Source: Spisula solida
Taxonomy: Eukaryota; Mollusca; Bivalvia; Venerida; Mactridae
Length of the DNA stretch: 64,000 bases
Direction: 5' to 3'
Assembly: GCA_947247005.1 (NCBI GenBank)
Contig: OX365944.1
Coordinates: 25,209,501-25,273,500, forward strand
In this document: positions 12,801 to 25,839 of the stretch, piece by piece
Layout: each line of letters begins with the position of its first letter
How positions within the stretch are numbered: the first letter of the stretch is position 1
Program-made: the position numbers and the translations under genes
The notes under the pieces: generated by a model
What the model was told of the DNA's origin: nothing
What the model saw: the letters and a program-made list of their open reading frames with translations, nothing else
Database searches by the model: none

Positions 12801-14887
12801 GCTAACCGGCTGGGATGTTGCACCACGGTAGCTATTTCTGTTAATTTTGAAAGATAATAAAGAACACCGTCAGTCATAATTTATTTAGCTTATTCTTTGA
12901 GTGAAACTAAAACCTAGTGAATATTGGCTAACTCATCTCTGCCTTTTGTAATATTACACCCTTAAGCCAGGCTACTCATCAATTTTTGACATAAGTTGTC
13001 CATGCTCTTAACATGAGACATATTGAAAATCGCGTCTAATCTCCGCTGGGACAGGCTTTAAGACAAAAGATCAAGAAATTGTGATGAAAAAGTCACCCCT
13101 GGAGACATCGGGAGAACATCAATCATAATTCATACAAGTATTCCCACGGTATTTGGAAGTCACAAAAGGAATATATTAGCAGAAATTACGGCACTAATAA
13201 GTAAGTTGATACGTGTGTTTAAAATATATAATCGAGACAAGGAAATTATTTCACGGCGTTGGAATATTTTTCCTCGTTTTGACGACATAAATTTAATTAT
13301 CCCAGCGTTTAACTTCAAAATCAATACCTACATATTTCTAAGTTAAGGTCTGTGGTAACCTGCACTATCAACATGAGGCAATATTTACACCAAGGATTCC
13401 TTGGGGTTCATTGGAGCACCCGTTTAATTGAAACGAAAATATATGATAGCATGAACACCTACCAATGCGTGTATCAGATTATTTCGACATGATTGACTAG
13501 GACTTCGTGCAAAACGTAGTTGATAATGTAAACGGAAGTCTTGTCAGGCTATAATAGGAGGTATTTCCGTAGTAGGACACAAATACAATACTCACTAGTA
13601 AGCGAGTCCTTATTGTATAATATGTATTATTTATTGAAACATATGCGTTTTTGGCACAACTGTCTACTAGTTTGTTATTATGTTTATCCGAATATTATGC
13701 CGCATCCGAAGAGTATGCTACTTTGGTCTAAAATTTCAAGGCACCAATCTTTATGGTGACCACGTCGTTACCGTATCATTCGATGTAGGCGTGAACATTT
13801 CTAGAACGGCTAGTTTGTAATAAAATAACACAGCAATAAATAAAATAAATGGCTGCAGTTTGTGTTTATCAAATATCTTCCTATTGTATTTGAGGGTATT
13901 ATTTATACACTGGTGGCAGCCATTAAGGTATTGAGAATATCGTCATTACCAACTCCATTATGGCGATAAAGTCACTCACGGTTCAAATGCGAGTGTTCTA
14001 GTCATCTTTGATGTATTATCGGCGTTGAGTGAATTGACAAGCTAAACTATATGTAATAGGTTGATAGTAATAAATTACTGCTATTTATCTTGTCCGGTTG
14101 TAATAAAAGCTCCTCTTCCGTGGGGTTTTGATTAATAGCCAATTATATCAATGGCATTGTGACATTATTCATATTATCGTCTGTATGCATGTTAGGAGAT
14201 ATATGTATTCATAATTTTAAAAGGATTCTCTTTGATATGCCATTAAAATGAAATAATGACTTAAGTTCTAATTAGCGGATTCCATTGAATTATACTTAAC
14301 TAGATTAGATAGGACACCTGCAAAATTAAACACATATTTCACAATCCGTCGATAAGCGGTCTCGAGTGATTAAATATTCTCAAAACCAGTTCCGCTCTAT
14401 ACAAATTAACAATTTATAATTATAAAATGAAGATAGGTGGATCAGTTCCGTCAAAGGTCGTTACGAAGGCGTTAGTGCTTCATTTATCATATTATCTTCA
14501 ATAATTTTCAGTAACATCAACCAGTAGGTATCATTATGACGTTTTTACCTCGTAAAATCGCGACAATTGTGGTCAAACACGCAATAACGCTCGGAATAAT
14601 CAACCACTCCTAATATATTGAATTCTAAGCGTCAATTGAAATATATATTGTCAGTATAAACGCAATTGTTTCGTAAGATAGATACAAATTACCTTTGGAC
14701 AATTCCAGCGTTACATAATCATGGTTACACGATCACGAATTCACGATTCCAGGATTTCAATATTACAAATTCAATGAAGTTAACAATTTCAACATTAGGA
14801 AATCAAGATTTGGGTTTTGACGATAAAGTGGTGAATATTGTACCATCGTTAAAGTAGTTATTCTTTATGTCTTTATGTCTTATACAA
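9818..14887. other. Long unique intergenic stretch with one candidate enhancer
   Basis: A poly-C run of about 14 lies at 10178-10191. Open frames at 10598-10843, 13541-13759 and 14666-14857 are short and featureless. The region reads as AT-rich gene-desert DNA with no transposon ends recognised; the candidate element at 11.85-12.0 kb is listed separately. Confidence 0.5.
11850..12000. promoter_or_regulatory. Candidate enhancer with a PBX/MEIS composite site
   Basis: ctgtcaatca (11929-11938) is the exact reverse of the PBX/MEIS composite tgattgacag. Nearby are cggccattttg (YY1-type core, about 11880), ctgataaatcg, and the palindromic gataaaacgttttatc (about 11944-11959). The stretch is G+C-richer than its flanks and non-repetitive. 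The regulatory role is inferred. Confidence 0.35.
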
Positions 14888-15144
14888 CTGTACTTACAAC
14901 CTCCCCAGAGCGGCCCTCTTTAGAGCAACAGCCTCTCTATAACACTACCTTCAAAAAATTTCCCATAGCTGATATTTATTATATATTTAACTTCTGTAGA
15001 GCAACAACCTCTCTATAACAACACCTTCAAAAGTTCCCTAAGCTGATATTTACTATATATTTAACCTCCATATAGCAACAACATCTATACAACAGTCAAT
15101 AGTTTCAGCTTTCAAAGGGTTTTGCTCTACAGAGGTTGTACAGT
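14888..15144. mobile_element. Tigger/pogo-like MITE, copy 2
   Basis: Left end ctgtacttacaacctcccca, right end gctctacagaggttgtacag. Internal cagcctctctataacac and gcaacaacctctctataaca are repeated. The ends resemble the CAGT-ACAACCTCT-type termini of the pogo/Tigger group. Non-coding, 257 bp. Confidence 0.65.
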
Positions 15145-15699
15145 ATATTTATTATGTCTTTCAATTCCCACGCTGACAATAACTCAAACAAACAGGATTA
15201 AGCATGTTCAGTTCATCAGGTACCTCTGCTTTAGGGTTATTTTGATATTTTTGTTTCATAATACGTCGTATACCAAGCGTGGCCAACACTGACGTACAAA
15301 TGACAAGGCATTTCTCTCATGTTTGGAGATAGGAGAAGCCGTTGCCTTGATAAGCGGAATCAATATAACAGATTCTCTTGTCAAAATAAATCATAGCTAA
15401 CAGATTGTAAAACAACAAAATTTCTTGGAAAATAAATCACATGTTTCCTTGTATTATGAGTTGTAAGTTGATGGACTTTCATCTCCTTGAAGTTAAAACA
15501 CGTTTTCTTGCCATGATTAGCTGGATTTTTGTGTTCAGAGGGCATTCTGTACATAGGGTGATAAAGTGTGCATACTAGACAGAGTGTTCATTCTTTGTCT
15601 CTCTAATGAAGTTTGTGTCAGATGTCTGTTGAAAACCAAAACATGAGTACGAAGGCTTGTATTTATAGGTTATATACAACTGGAATTATTCCAGAAATC
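15145..15699. other. Unique intergenic DNA
   Basis: AT-rich; nothing recognised. Confidence 0.45.
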
Positions 15700-16345
15700 C
15701 GCATGGTGTTAATAGTGCTACTGTTGATGATGGTGATGTTGATGTTGATGATGATGTTGTTGATGCTGCTGATGATGATGATGTTGACGATACTGATGAT
15801 AAAGCTGGTGACATATGATGATTGTGACTTTTGGTGTGGATGATGATGATAATAATGGTGATGACGATGGTAACCTATCATAGTGTTGCCTTTGTCGTTG
15901 TTGTTGTTGCTACTGCTGCTGCTGCTGCTGTGCTGCTGCTGCTGCTGATGATGATGATGATATTAAAAATGATTATTGTGGTGTTGTTGATGATGATTAG
16001 GCTGTTGATAATAATGATAATTATAATTTTGAACGTTGTTATTGCAGATAATAATTATAGTGATGATGGCTATGTTCATGTGGTTGATGATGATTGTTTT
16101 GTTGATAATGATGATTATGATGATGATGATAATAATAGTGATGATTATTTGTTTTGTTGATAATTATGGTGGTGACATTGTGTTGCTTTTGATAATCATG
16201 GTGATGATTATTTGTTGCTAATGATGGTTTTGTTGATTATGATTATTATGTTGATGCTGTTTGTGATGATGTTGAAGATGATGTTGTTGTTGTTAATGGT
16301 GGTGATAATGATGTTATGTTGATGATGAAGAAGAAATTGATTGTT
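15700..16345 (+). repeat. GAT/GTT/CTG triplet-rich tract (first)
   Basis: Imperfect (GAT)n and (GTT)n with an embedded (CTG)n stretch at 15909-15947. Open frames on both strands are low-complexity translations. Confidence 0.92.
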
Positions 16346-16915
16346 TGCTGTTAAGTTCTCTCATACAATTACCAGTAACATGAATATCTGTTAACTATTG
16401 TATAATGAAACACTACGTCTTCATCAAGGCTTCCTGTTTTTACTAGAAATATTAAAGAAATCAGTAATGCCTGTTTCTATGGATTCTAACAATAAATAGC
16501 AGTGAAGGTTTGGCGGGTGTAAATCAAGAATGATTGACGTCTACCACATTCCTATGATTGATTCGCGATGATGTTGGCGTGCATGGTTAGTTGTCAAAGT
16601 AATTATTCGGGATATCAGGAACAGCGCAAGGCGCCACAACGCGTGTTATATCAATCGACGGGCTTATCGGACCTGACAGGCTGATGGTACTGATAAGCCA
16701 ATCATCTTTTGATTTACTCTTCAAGCGCAACTCGGAATAGTAGGCGGTATTTGTATTTATTTTTCGTTAATTGACGTGTACAGGCCCAAAGAAATAGCTC
16801 ACAGTCCTCTCAACGGGAGATTTTGCTTTAATGTCTGAAGGGTTAAAGAAACAAGAAATACAACGTAATCTCAACGCCTGCTGCTTGTCGGGTATGATTT
16901 TATGCCTCAATGATT
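16346..16915. promoter_or_regulatory. Unique island between GAT tracts, possible regulatory sequence
   Basis: The stretch 16505-16760 is non-repetitive and more G+C-rich than its surroundings, with tgattgac (16531-16538), gcgcaaggcgcc (16624-16635) and paired cttatc/gataag around 16663 and 16693. This is only a composition-based suspicion of an enhancer. Confidence 0.2.
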
Positions 16916-17380
16916 GTGTGGTGGGGATGCTGAGTGATGCGGACGTTGATGATTGGCATTTCAAGTTGTATGTTGTTGACTTTGGTAATTATGTTGGTGG
17001 TGGTGATGGCGACGTTGGTGCTAATGATGGTTTGAATGTTGTTGGTGGTGGCGGTGGTATTTATATTGATGATAATGATAGTAATGATGATGACGATGGT
17101 GATGGGGATGGCGACGATGATGATGATGGTCATGATGGTTGTTATGATGATTATGACGATGATAGTGAAAGTGAATACGGTGGCAGTGATAATGATTGCG
17201 GTGATGATGGTGGTGAAGATAATGGTTATGATGGTGGTGATAATGATGACGATGATGGTCATAGGGACGATGTTAGTGGTAATGATGATGGTGGTGACAC
17301 TGATGATGCTGGTGGTGATGGTGTGTGGTGCTAATTATGGCAACGATGATGATGATGATGATGATGATGATGGTGGTAGT
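16916..17380 (+). repeat. GAT/GGT-rich triplet tract (second)
   Basis: Imperfect (GAT)n with GGT and GAC variants. In the frame 16831-17334 it encodes a 167-residue Asp/Gly-rich polypeptide, and adjacent frames give Met/Val-rich or Ile/Thr-rich strings. All frames on both strands are largely open, as expected of a triplet repeat. There is no signal peptide, so I do not call a shell-matrix acidic protein. Confidence 0.9.
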
Positions 17381-17942
17381 GGCGCGATAAAGACAAGTGA
17401 TACATTTATGTACCAATTCTGTTATTCTTGGTAACGTTACATAGTGTCACTTATATTGTAAATGGTGGTGTGGTGCATCATCATATGACAGCGATGTGAT
17501 AACACTACACCTAAATCATAAACAGGATGTTTCATAATAATCAAATATGAATTATGATGTGCTAGGAAAATCAATCATAAATTAATACGAATTTGACAAA
17601 CGAGCGTGAATAGTATGCTTGGGTTAATGTTTACTGCGAAAACCAAAGTTATTGCCCACCAAACCCTGTTGACATGAAAGAATTTCCAGCGTCATTGCAT
17701 AATTACCTTAGTTTCAAATAAATTATTAAAATAAACCACCCGCTCTATAATGATCTGTTATTGTAAAAGTCCATATGTGGTTACATGACACATGCGATCA
17801 CCAGACGTTGGATGATAAATGCATTTCGTTAATTCATATTGATGATCTGAAATTCATCTCTGATAATATTTTAGCTATGCTACTCCAAATGTTACTCAGC
17901 AAGTAAAGGAAAACTTCATCAATAATTATGTTAGCTGATTGT
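17381..17942. other. Unique intergenic DNA
   Basis: AT-rich sequence between the GAT tract and the expanded element; nothing recognised. Confidence 0.45.
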
Positions 17943-18662
17943 CGAGTTACCTCTCGAAAGCGACCCTCTCTTGAGCAACAACCTCTCATGAACAACCCTC
18001 TCGGAAGCAACACTTGTTCCAGAACGGCCCTGTCTTGAGCAACAACTTCTCAGGAGCAACCCTCTCTGAAGCAACACTTGCTCCAGAACGACCCTCTCTT
18101 GAGCAACAACTACTCAGGAGCAACCCTCTCTGAAGCAACACTTGCTCCAGAACGACCCTCTCTTGAGCAACAACTTCTCATGAGCAGCCCTCTATGAAAC
18201 AAGAATCGCTTCAGAAACGACCCTCTCATGAGCAACAACTTCTCATGAGCAGCCCTCTATGAAACAAGAATCGCTTCAGAAACGACCCTCTCTTGAGAAA
18301 CAACTTCTCAGGAGCAGCCCTCTATGAAACAAGAATCGCTTCAAGAAAGGACCCTCTCTTGAGCAACAACTTCTCATGAGCAACCTCTATGAAACAAGAA
18401 TCGCTTCAGAAACGACCCTCTCTTGAGCAACAACTTCTCATGAGCAGCCCTCTATGAAGCAGGAATCGCTTCAGAAACGACCCTCTCTTGAGCAACAACA
18501 TATCTGCGATAACTGCATGTATTGTTCCTATAATTAGAAAATCAATTTAATTAATAATAACTTACGGTAACATAGAACAATAGTCCCTTAGCAGCAACCA
18601 AAATAAGACATTGTGTCTCTCAAAGTGTGTTAACTTGTTACTATAAAGAGGTTGTATCAGTA
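17943..18662. mobile_element. Tigger/pogo-like short element internally expanded into a 60-65-bp minisatellite
   Basis: The left end, gttacctctcgaaagcgacc, and the right end, aaagaggttgtatcagta, are related to the ends of the elements at 9642 and 14888. Between them, about eight units of gaccctctcttgagcaacaa, then cttctcatgagcagccctctatgaaacaagaatcgcttc, are arrayed head to tail. Unit starts at 18283, 18350, 18414 and 18479 give 64-67 bp; the first units are nearer 60 bp. The unit is itself made of TIR-like gagcaacaacctctc sequence. Confidence 0.75.
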
Positions 18663-18949
18663 TTTGATATAACAAAAAAGTGTAATGGAAATATGTTATT
18701 ACTCTCATCGAAGCGATTTGCCAACGTTGTAGTTTGCTCTATTTCATACTGGGTTAATTTAAACGTCTTATTCGCATTGTTTCATTCATGTGCAGACTGT
18801 TTTGTCACATAATCCCGATACTCTGCCAAAGAGTGAGCCAGTACGGAGACTTAGGTCATGTGTCAACATTAGATGTGTGTTAGTGCTTTGATACATTATG
18901 TCAAAGATAGAATCCAACTAACAGCATCATGCTAGTCTTCATGACGAAC

Positions 18950-19056
18950 GCCTCCGTAGCACAATGGTTAGCGCGCTTGCGACCCGGGTTCAAAACCGGG
19001 TGGAGGCACGCATAGCTGACTGGCAAATAAAGGCTATGCTCGGCATTTGAAAAAAA
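18950..19056 (+). mobile_element. SINE copy 1 with a shortened tRNA head
   Basis: The head 18950-19008 keeps paired acceptor strands (gcctcc against ggaggc), a D-arm-like tagcacaatggttagcgc, and a T-arm with B-box (acccgggttcaaaaccgggt). It is only 59 nt because the anticodon arm is largely absent. The body ctgactggcaaataaaggct then atgctcggcat is shared with 27751-27787, and a short A-rich stretch ends the element. It is not a functional tRNA. Confidence 0.8.
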
Positions 19057-21071
19057 ACACGCTATAATCCCGTGGCCATGGGGGCTGGTCACGTGTAAGT
19101 GTAACAAACTGAACACATTTGCACAACTATACTGGTATATTTATAATAACTTAAACAGGAGAGTTACTGTTCGTTGCTAACGTTCTAAAAGTCACCACAC
19201 GTTTAATTCCCCGTTTAATCCGAATGTTGGCCCACTGACTTTCATTGCCGTGTACACCAACGTCACCCATCCTACCATTATAATAGATAGTATGAATCAA
19301 CACACCTTGCATTCATTTTGATAATTATTATTTTGAAGAGTGTTCATAATTAATGGGAAAATGACATGTTGACATACAGTGCTATCACAGGTTATGACAG
19401 CCATGATGGAAACGAGAAGAAAACTGACAGGATATGACAAGCCAGGTTGGGGATAAAAACCAGTTATATGGTGTTAAAACCCGTTGGATCGTATACCGGC
19501 AAACTAACAATACGGCCATCGGCCACACAGAAGGTGAGCGCCATAAAAGTCTAGTGTAATTACACGGAGCTGTAGCAGATATTAAATCTGCGAAGCAAAA
19601 TGGCTGAATAATAACTACCTTATCAATTTACAAATTTATGTCAAATTTCTGAATCACACAAATAGGTCATAAATGTAGCATGGATGTTCGGATGTGTAGT
19701 GTAATTAAGTTTGTAAGGCAATTTAACATTAGTGTGGTGCATTTTACAACTGTCAATTTGACAAGCTGAGTCTGGCAATGCGTCCTAGTGGAAAAATATG
19801 GTTTAAAGGAAATGAACCGACCTGGGTTTGTTTACGGATGAAACAAACATTAGAGAGGAACAGGGTCGGCATGTTGATGATAAATCCAAGTAGTTTAAAT
19901 GCCGTGTTCATAACAGGCGACCACCTTGTGAACACAGTATTAAATATGTCATACAATACCGAACGACGTAAATTAAAATAAAACGGGCTCTTTGATCCAG
20001 CCATTTACGTCCGTTTGAAGTATCGTATAAATCTTACATGTGCCATTTGTGTTGTCTTTTATGTTTTAACATGTAATAGTAAAGAAGCTGAGAAAAGCAT
20101 TTCATGGAGGGGATAAAAGCCGGTTTAAATACGAAATGCCGTACTCGTGGAATAAACGGAACAAACAAAATGGCGACGTTGACATTTTGTGTAATTCTGG
20201 GAAAGTGATTAAATCAGTTACACATGAAAAGATGTTTTGTTCTAGGGGTGAAATGTTTTATTTCTGTGTTGAAAAGAAACGATCTTTCAACACACGTAGT
20301 GAAAACAATTCAGTAATGTACCCGGATGTTTTGCGATCTTTTCCTCAATTTTCTATCCCTCAATATTACACCATAAAACATTAGTGATAGTATTTGTATA
20401 CATGTCCCTCAGAACATATCTGGATAATCATTTATTGTCTTGTACCGTGTGTTGCGAGTTCGTCACGATTTCTAATTAATGACTTGTTAGCATGTGTATG
20501 ACTATAGCAATAGGTCGTGTTTATATTTTTGTGTAAAAAGTCTCTTGGAAAAAAACGATCACTTGATTATGTGTTATGACTAAAAATGACATTAGGTTCT
20601 TTTTTATCGGAACATTGTATAGATCTATATATTTCCCTTGGTAATATTGGCAGAGCTATTTTTTCCTAGTGAACCGAAATGAACGATTTGATGCTAGCGC
20701 TCTAGTGTTTGTCGTTTGTCGTAAGAATACACAAATCATGTATCAGTTTTACAGAATCATACGAACTTGCATGACTCAAAACGCTGCTCGGAATAGTACA
20801 CTCCAGGGACCATATTCTTTCAGAAAAATATAGTGACCAAAACTCCCTAGGGGGAGGGGGCCTATTGGTGGCTAGCAAGCCGAGTTACCTATGTTTTCAT
20901 GGATGAAAAATGTCCCCTGATCCCTGGTTGTTGTTGTTGTTGTTGTCGAGTAGTGTTGAATGATATGCACACAAGCACCGCAGTACTGATGACAAGTATG
21001 TTTGTACAGAAAATTATATTTTTGGTTTTAGCCACGTGTTGTTTACTGAGATTGAGACAATAACTCATGGA
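19057..21071. other. Intergenic DNA
   Basis: Contains a short (gtt)n tract at about 20929-20946. Overlapping frames at 19753-20004 (both strands) and an 82-codon frame at 20136-20384 have no recognisable features. aaaatggcgacg at 20168-20179 resembles a YY1 site. Confidence 0.4.
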
Positions 21072-21261
21072 ACTTAGTGTGCAGGTTTATTTGTCAGCCA
21101 ATGAAATTTCTGTATTTTGTTTTTTTCGAGAGTTCTTAATCCCGTAGAACCAACAAGATGGTTTACTATGTAAAGCTTGGTTCATAGAACGTACCGAGTA
21201 ACTTAATTAGTACCGCTCTATGTAACATAGTACCACAGACAAATAAACCTGCACACTAAGT
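21072..21261. mobile_element. 190-bp MITE with 24-bp perfect terminal inverted repeats
   Basis: The left 24 bases (21072-21095, starting acttagtgtgcaggtttatt) are the exact reverse complement of the right 24 bases (21238-21261). The interior is non-coding. Flanking duplications are not convincing, so the superfamily is undetermined. Confidence 0.85.
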
Positions 21262-24229
21262 ATCATTCGCTCCCGTCAATGTTTCTAATTTCTATAGAAC
21301 AGTAAGGATGAACACTAATATAATATTATACGTAAAGCACACTACCTTATGGAGTGAAACGTTACAATTTCATTTTAAGTATTCACACCCACCTAATCGC
21401 ATTATTAAAGCCTTTAAGGGAACCCACTAACCCATAGGTTGGTATCAATGGGCTATATTTATGACAACAGGTTTTTTTAAAAAATGAAAACAAAACTCTG
21501 TAAGAATCTTGGTGCTGGCCCCCTTGACGTCACAGTGTTATTCTATACACGAACAATTAGACAAAAAACAAGATGTACCAATTAGAATAGGTTTGTAGAA
21601 AAATGTTAATTTTCATTTCCGTTCCTAACAAAACTTCAGAGCAAAAACTACATTGTAACAGCCCGAGTGAACTTATGTCTGGGTTAGATACGTCATACTA
21701 TATTAGGGGAAAATATCAAATTATGTCCAAGAGCACTTGTTAACTATGACAAGTTACACGACAATGATCATTATACCTAACATCATCTGTCGTCAGTATT
21801 CAAATTGTGAGCTATTGAATACGCTATATAAGTCATAATAGCCCATCTGTCAAGATAAATAGCGTCTCATTTTCTTGTCAAATCTGGGAAATGATTCGGA
21901 CAGCTTGGCTCCAAATACATTTTCTAGACAGTTACAATGTTACATTTTAGTGCAACCGTCCACTTTGAATTAAAAAATGAAATTATATTCTCGTTACCGA
22001 TTGGATGCTTACTTGTGACGTCATCATTTAAAAAATGATTCAGCTTTATCTGATGTTAACGAATAAAATGTCAGTTTGGACATGGTTCGCTATCTATCAT
22101 GCTAATTAGTGAAATCAGTTTAAACTTTTTGCCTACGTTTGGTTCAATCATTTATTACAAAGGGGGAAAACAAAACCGCAACTCTCCTCGCCATGTCCTT
22201 ACAGTTTTCTAACCAATCACGTGACTCGAACATAACGGACAGTTTTTATATAAAACAACATGGTTTCTCCCCCACATATATGTCACAATAAGAAATAAAC
22301 ATTATTATGAAACAATTAGAACGGATGTAAAATGTCACATTTCATGTATTATCGCACTTTATTGACATAAATGGCCGTGGTACGTCTCAAGTGCTCCGAC
22401 TTACAAACAATGGTAGACAGTGTTGTATTAGACTCATAATTGATAGTCTAAAACATTAACAGTCACCTTGTCAAGCATTATATTGATGGGATAAATACAT
22501 AAATGTGACAACCGTAGGAAAAATGAGAACAAGTAAGACAGGCACAATAATTGTCTGCGTTCGCATCAGATGACCTTATATAGCCACCGTGCATAACCGG
22601 TCCCCATGTTTTTATTCGTAAGTGTTGATATTTTCCACCATCGTTGTATTACATACAAAAACACCGTCGTGTTACGCGGATGGTCGGGTTATTGGACTGG
22701 TCGTTAAATGGACCTTTACATCAGTAGATGGTTTAATGCATAGATTATGACCAGATATGTATACATGTGCAGTTGGGATAAGGCACCAGTAGCTTCATTC
22801 TATGGTAGAGTACGTTCTATAGTGTACGAGATCGTACAAGAACTAAACGGACATTCAATGAACAACACGGACTTAAAAACGGAAATAGATTACAAGAATG
22901 AAACCGGAAGTAGTTTCAAACTCGGAGGAGGAGCTTACATTTCCCAATATGCACCTATGGTAAAAACAGAGCATGGAAAATCGTTATGTTTGGTTATTGA
23001 AATCCTGTCCCTAGTCTCAGCTCAGCATTGACATTTACTTATACCAAAGTCTTAGTTTGACCGTAATTTTGCTGTAATAAGCGCAATGCTTTCTGATTAA
23101 GGGCCAAGATTCGCATGTAAATTATCTAAAAAGTGACAATATTTAAGCTGATAGTTTCCCTCTGATCGAGACTCTTCAATAGATTCGGGAACCTAGTTAC
23201 CAAACTTGAAAAAAACCTTGGAAAAGTACATGTACTCCAAACACATCAACCTTAGCGTACTTTTTTATTCATATGTTTGAAGTGAAGTAAAGCGTATTGT
23301 GTTTTAATAAACACCGCTTAACTATTTCATTAAAAACTTGTCAAAAACATATATCAACTCTTCTTCAAAAATAATTTTCTCATTTTTCCTTTTCAAAAAT
23401 GTCGGATTCTGACTACTCGTAATAGATAGCCAATCACATAATTTACAAATTGTAACATTTCAAAATATTAGTTGCTATCGTCTTAAAAGATTGTCTCTCG
23501 TTTGTCTATTTGAACTCAATATCGTGTTTTAATGACGTTTCTTTGTTCTAACACATTGTTTCTGACATTCCATTGACAACCCAAGCTTATACAAGCGATA
23601 GGATGGCGCCTGTGTCTTAAAATCAATTGCTTTCCTCTGGTATGACGGGCCCTATCACTTTTCAGAAATTACGTTCAAACCATTGTAATTGCCTCGGGAA
23701 AGACATTAGGGCGAATGTATGAAAAATGTGTAGTTTCAAACTTCTCTCCTAGCCACTGTCTGTATCAGAGAGTTACTTTAAAAATCATCACTGCAAGGGT
23801 GTCAGTTTTGAGACAACGCCATGATAAAAATAAGAAAAATCTCCTATTTTATCATATGGTTCTGACATTGTAAATTTATAAGAAACGAAGTGTAATAATT
23901 CTCCGCTATTCATTGTCCGTAAAACTATCTGAGTCATTTTCAGCTTGGAGTAATGAGTTCTCTTATCGTATACGAATGGTAATGAAACTCGAAGAAAGAT
24001 TGGAATTTTAAAATAAAGCAGAAGAAGAAGGATACAGTATTCCGTTTACTTGCATGATCAAACCAATTTAAGTTCAAATTTCTACATTTATTGATCCAAT
24101 GGCAAATAGATCTACCACTACATGAAACAAAAAAAAACAGAAAACACTAACGGTAAAGGTTTGCATGCTGACACATGTAAATACACACATTATGATTGAA
24201 ACATGGAACTACCCACCCACTGACTGACA
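21262..24229. other. Intergenic DNA
   Basis: Mostly unique sequence. The 94-codon frame at 22747-23031 begins with ATG and has plausible composition, but it has no domain I recognise and no splice or promoter context. Nothing else is identified. Confidence 0.4.
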
Positions 24230-25838
24230 GAAAGACCTACTCACCTACGCACTGAGGCCCGACAGAGAGTGTAACAGGGTAAGTGACAACATGTAAGATA
24301 TACAGACTGATGCCCGACAGTGTGGGTAACACAATGTAAGACATGCAGACTGAGGCCCGACAGTGTGGGTAATACAATGTAAGACATGCAGACTGAGGCC
24401 CGACAGTGTGGGAAACACAATGTAAGACATGCAGACAGAGGCCCGACAGTGTGGGTAACGCAATGTAAGACGTGCAGACTGAGGCCCGACAGTGTGGGTA
24501 ACACAATGTAAGACATGCAGACTGAGGCCCGATAGTGTGGGTAACAACATGTAAACCCTACACACTGAGGTCCGACAATGTGAGTGACACCATGTAAGAT
24601 ATACAGACTGAGGCCCGACAATATGAGTGACATCGTGTAAGATATACAGACTAAGGCCCGACTGGGTGAGTAACACCATGTATGACTTACAGACTGAGGC
24701 CCGACAATGTGACTAACACTATGTAAGGCATACAAACTGATGCCCGACAGGGTGAGTAACACCATGTATGACTTACAGACTGAGGCCCGACAATGTGACT
24801 AACACTATGTAAGACATACAAACTGAGGCCCGACATGGTGTGTAACACCATGTATGACTTATAGACTTTGGCCCGACAATGTGAGTAACACTATATATGA
24901 CTTATAGACTTTGGAGCGACAATGTGAGTAACACTATATATTACTTATTGACTTTTGCCCGACAATGTGAGTAACACTATATATGTCTTATTTACTGAGG
25001 CCCGGCAGTGTGGGTGATACCATGTAAGATACACAAACTGAGGCCCGACAAGGTGAGTAACACCATATATTACTTATTGACTGAGGCCCGGCAGTGTGGG
25101 TGAAACCATGTAAGATACACAAACTGAGGCCCGACAGGGTGAGTAACACCATATATTACTTATTGACTGAGGCCCGGCAGTGTGGGTGATACCATGTAAG
25201 ATACACAAACTGAGGCCCGACAAGGTGAGTAACACCATATATTACTTATTGACTGAGGCCCGGCAGTGTGGGTGATACCATGTAAGATACACAAACTGAG
25301 GCCCGACAAGGTGAGTAACACCATATATTACTTATTGACTGAGGCCCGGCAGTGTGGGTGAAACCATGTAAGATACACAAACTGAGGCCCGACAGGGTGA
25401 GTAACACCATATATGACTTACAGTCTAATACCCGAACATGTGACTAACACCATATAAGACATACAAAATGAGGCCCGTCAGGGTGAGTAACATCATATAT
25501 GACTTATTGATTGAGGCCCTGTAATGTGAGTAACATCGTGTATGACTTACAGACTATGGCCCGACAATGTTAGTTACACCATGTAAGGCATACAAACTGA
25601 GGCCCGACAGTGTAAGTGAAACCATGAAAGACACACAAACTGAGGCCCGACAGTGTAAGTGAAACCATGGAAGACACCCACAGATTTTAGCCCGACAAGG
25701 TGAATGACATGTAAGACATAGGAATTGAGGCCCGACAAGGTGAGTGACATGTAAGACATACAAAGTGAGGCCCGACAAGGTGAGTGATATGTAAGACATA
25801 CAAAGTGAGGCCCGACAATGTGAGTGACACTTTATTAT
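24230..25838. repeat. 43-bp tandem array with an 86-bp higher-order section
   Basis: The basic unit is gactgaggcccgacagtgtg, then ggtaacacaatgtaagacatgca (starts 24305 and 24348, period 43). From about 25000 to 25400 two unit types alternate: one with cggcagtgtgggtgataccatg and one with caaggtgagtaacaccat, giving an 86-bp dimer (starts 25035 and 25121). At the right end units shrink to about 39-40 bp. Long minus-strand frames here (up to 174 codons) are repeat translations. Confidence 0.95.
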
Positions 25839-25839
25839 T

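Noticed and set aside
16831..17334. Aspartate-rich shell-matrix protein candidate
   Set aside because: Encoded by a GAT microsatellite, with no signal peptide and all other frames open; kept only as a low-interest check.
18950..19008. Functional tRNA gene
   Set aside because: Only 59 nt, anticodon arm missing, and a SINE body follows that is shared with the copy at 27.7 kb.
22747..23031. 94-codon plus-strand frame starting with ATG
   Set aside because: Plausible composition but no known domain, splice sites or promoter, and of a length expected by chance in a 64-kb window.
24237..24765. Overlapping minus-strand frames up to 174 codons with a Cys/His/Leu-rich repeating pattern
   Set aside because: Three phases of the same 43-bp repeat are open at once, which is what repeat translation gives.
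24230..25838. CRISPR array
   Set aside because: Units are contiguous tandem repeats without unique spacers, in a eukaryotic context; the same holds for every other array here.
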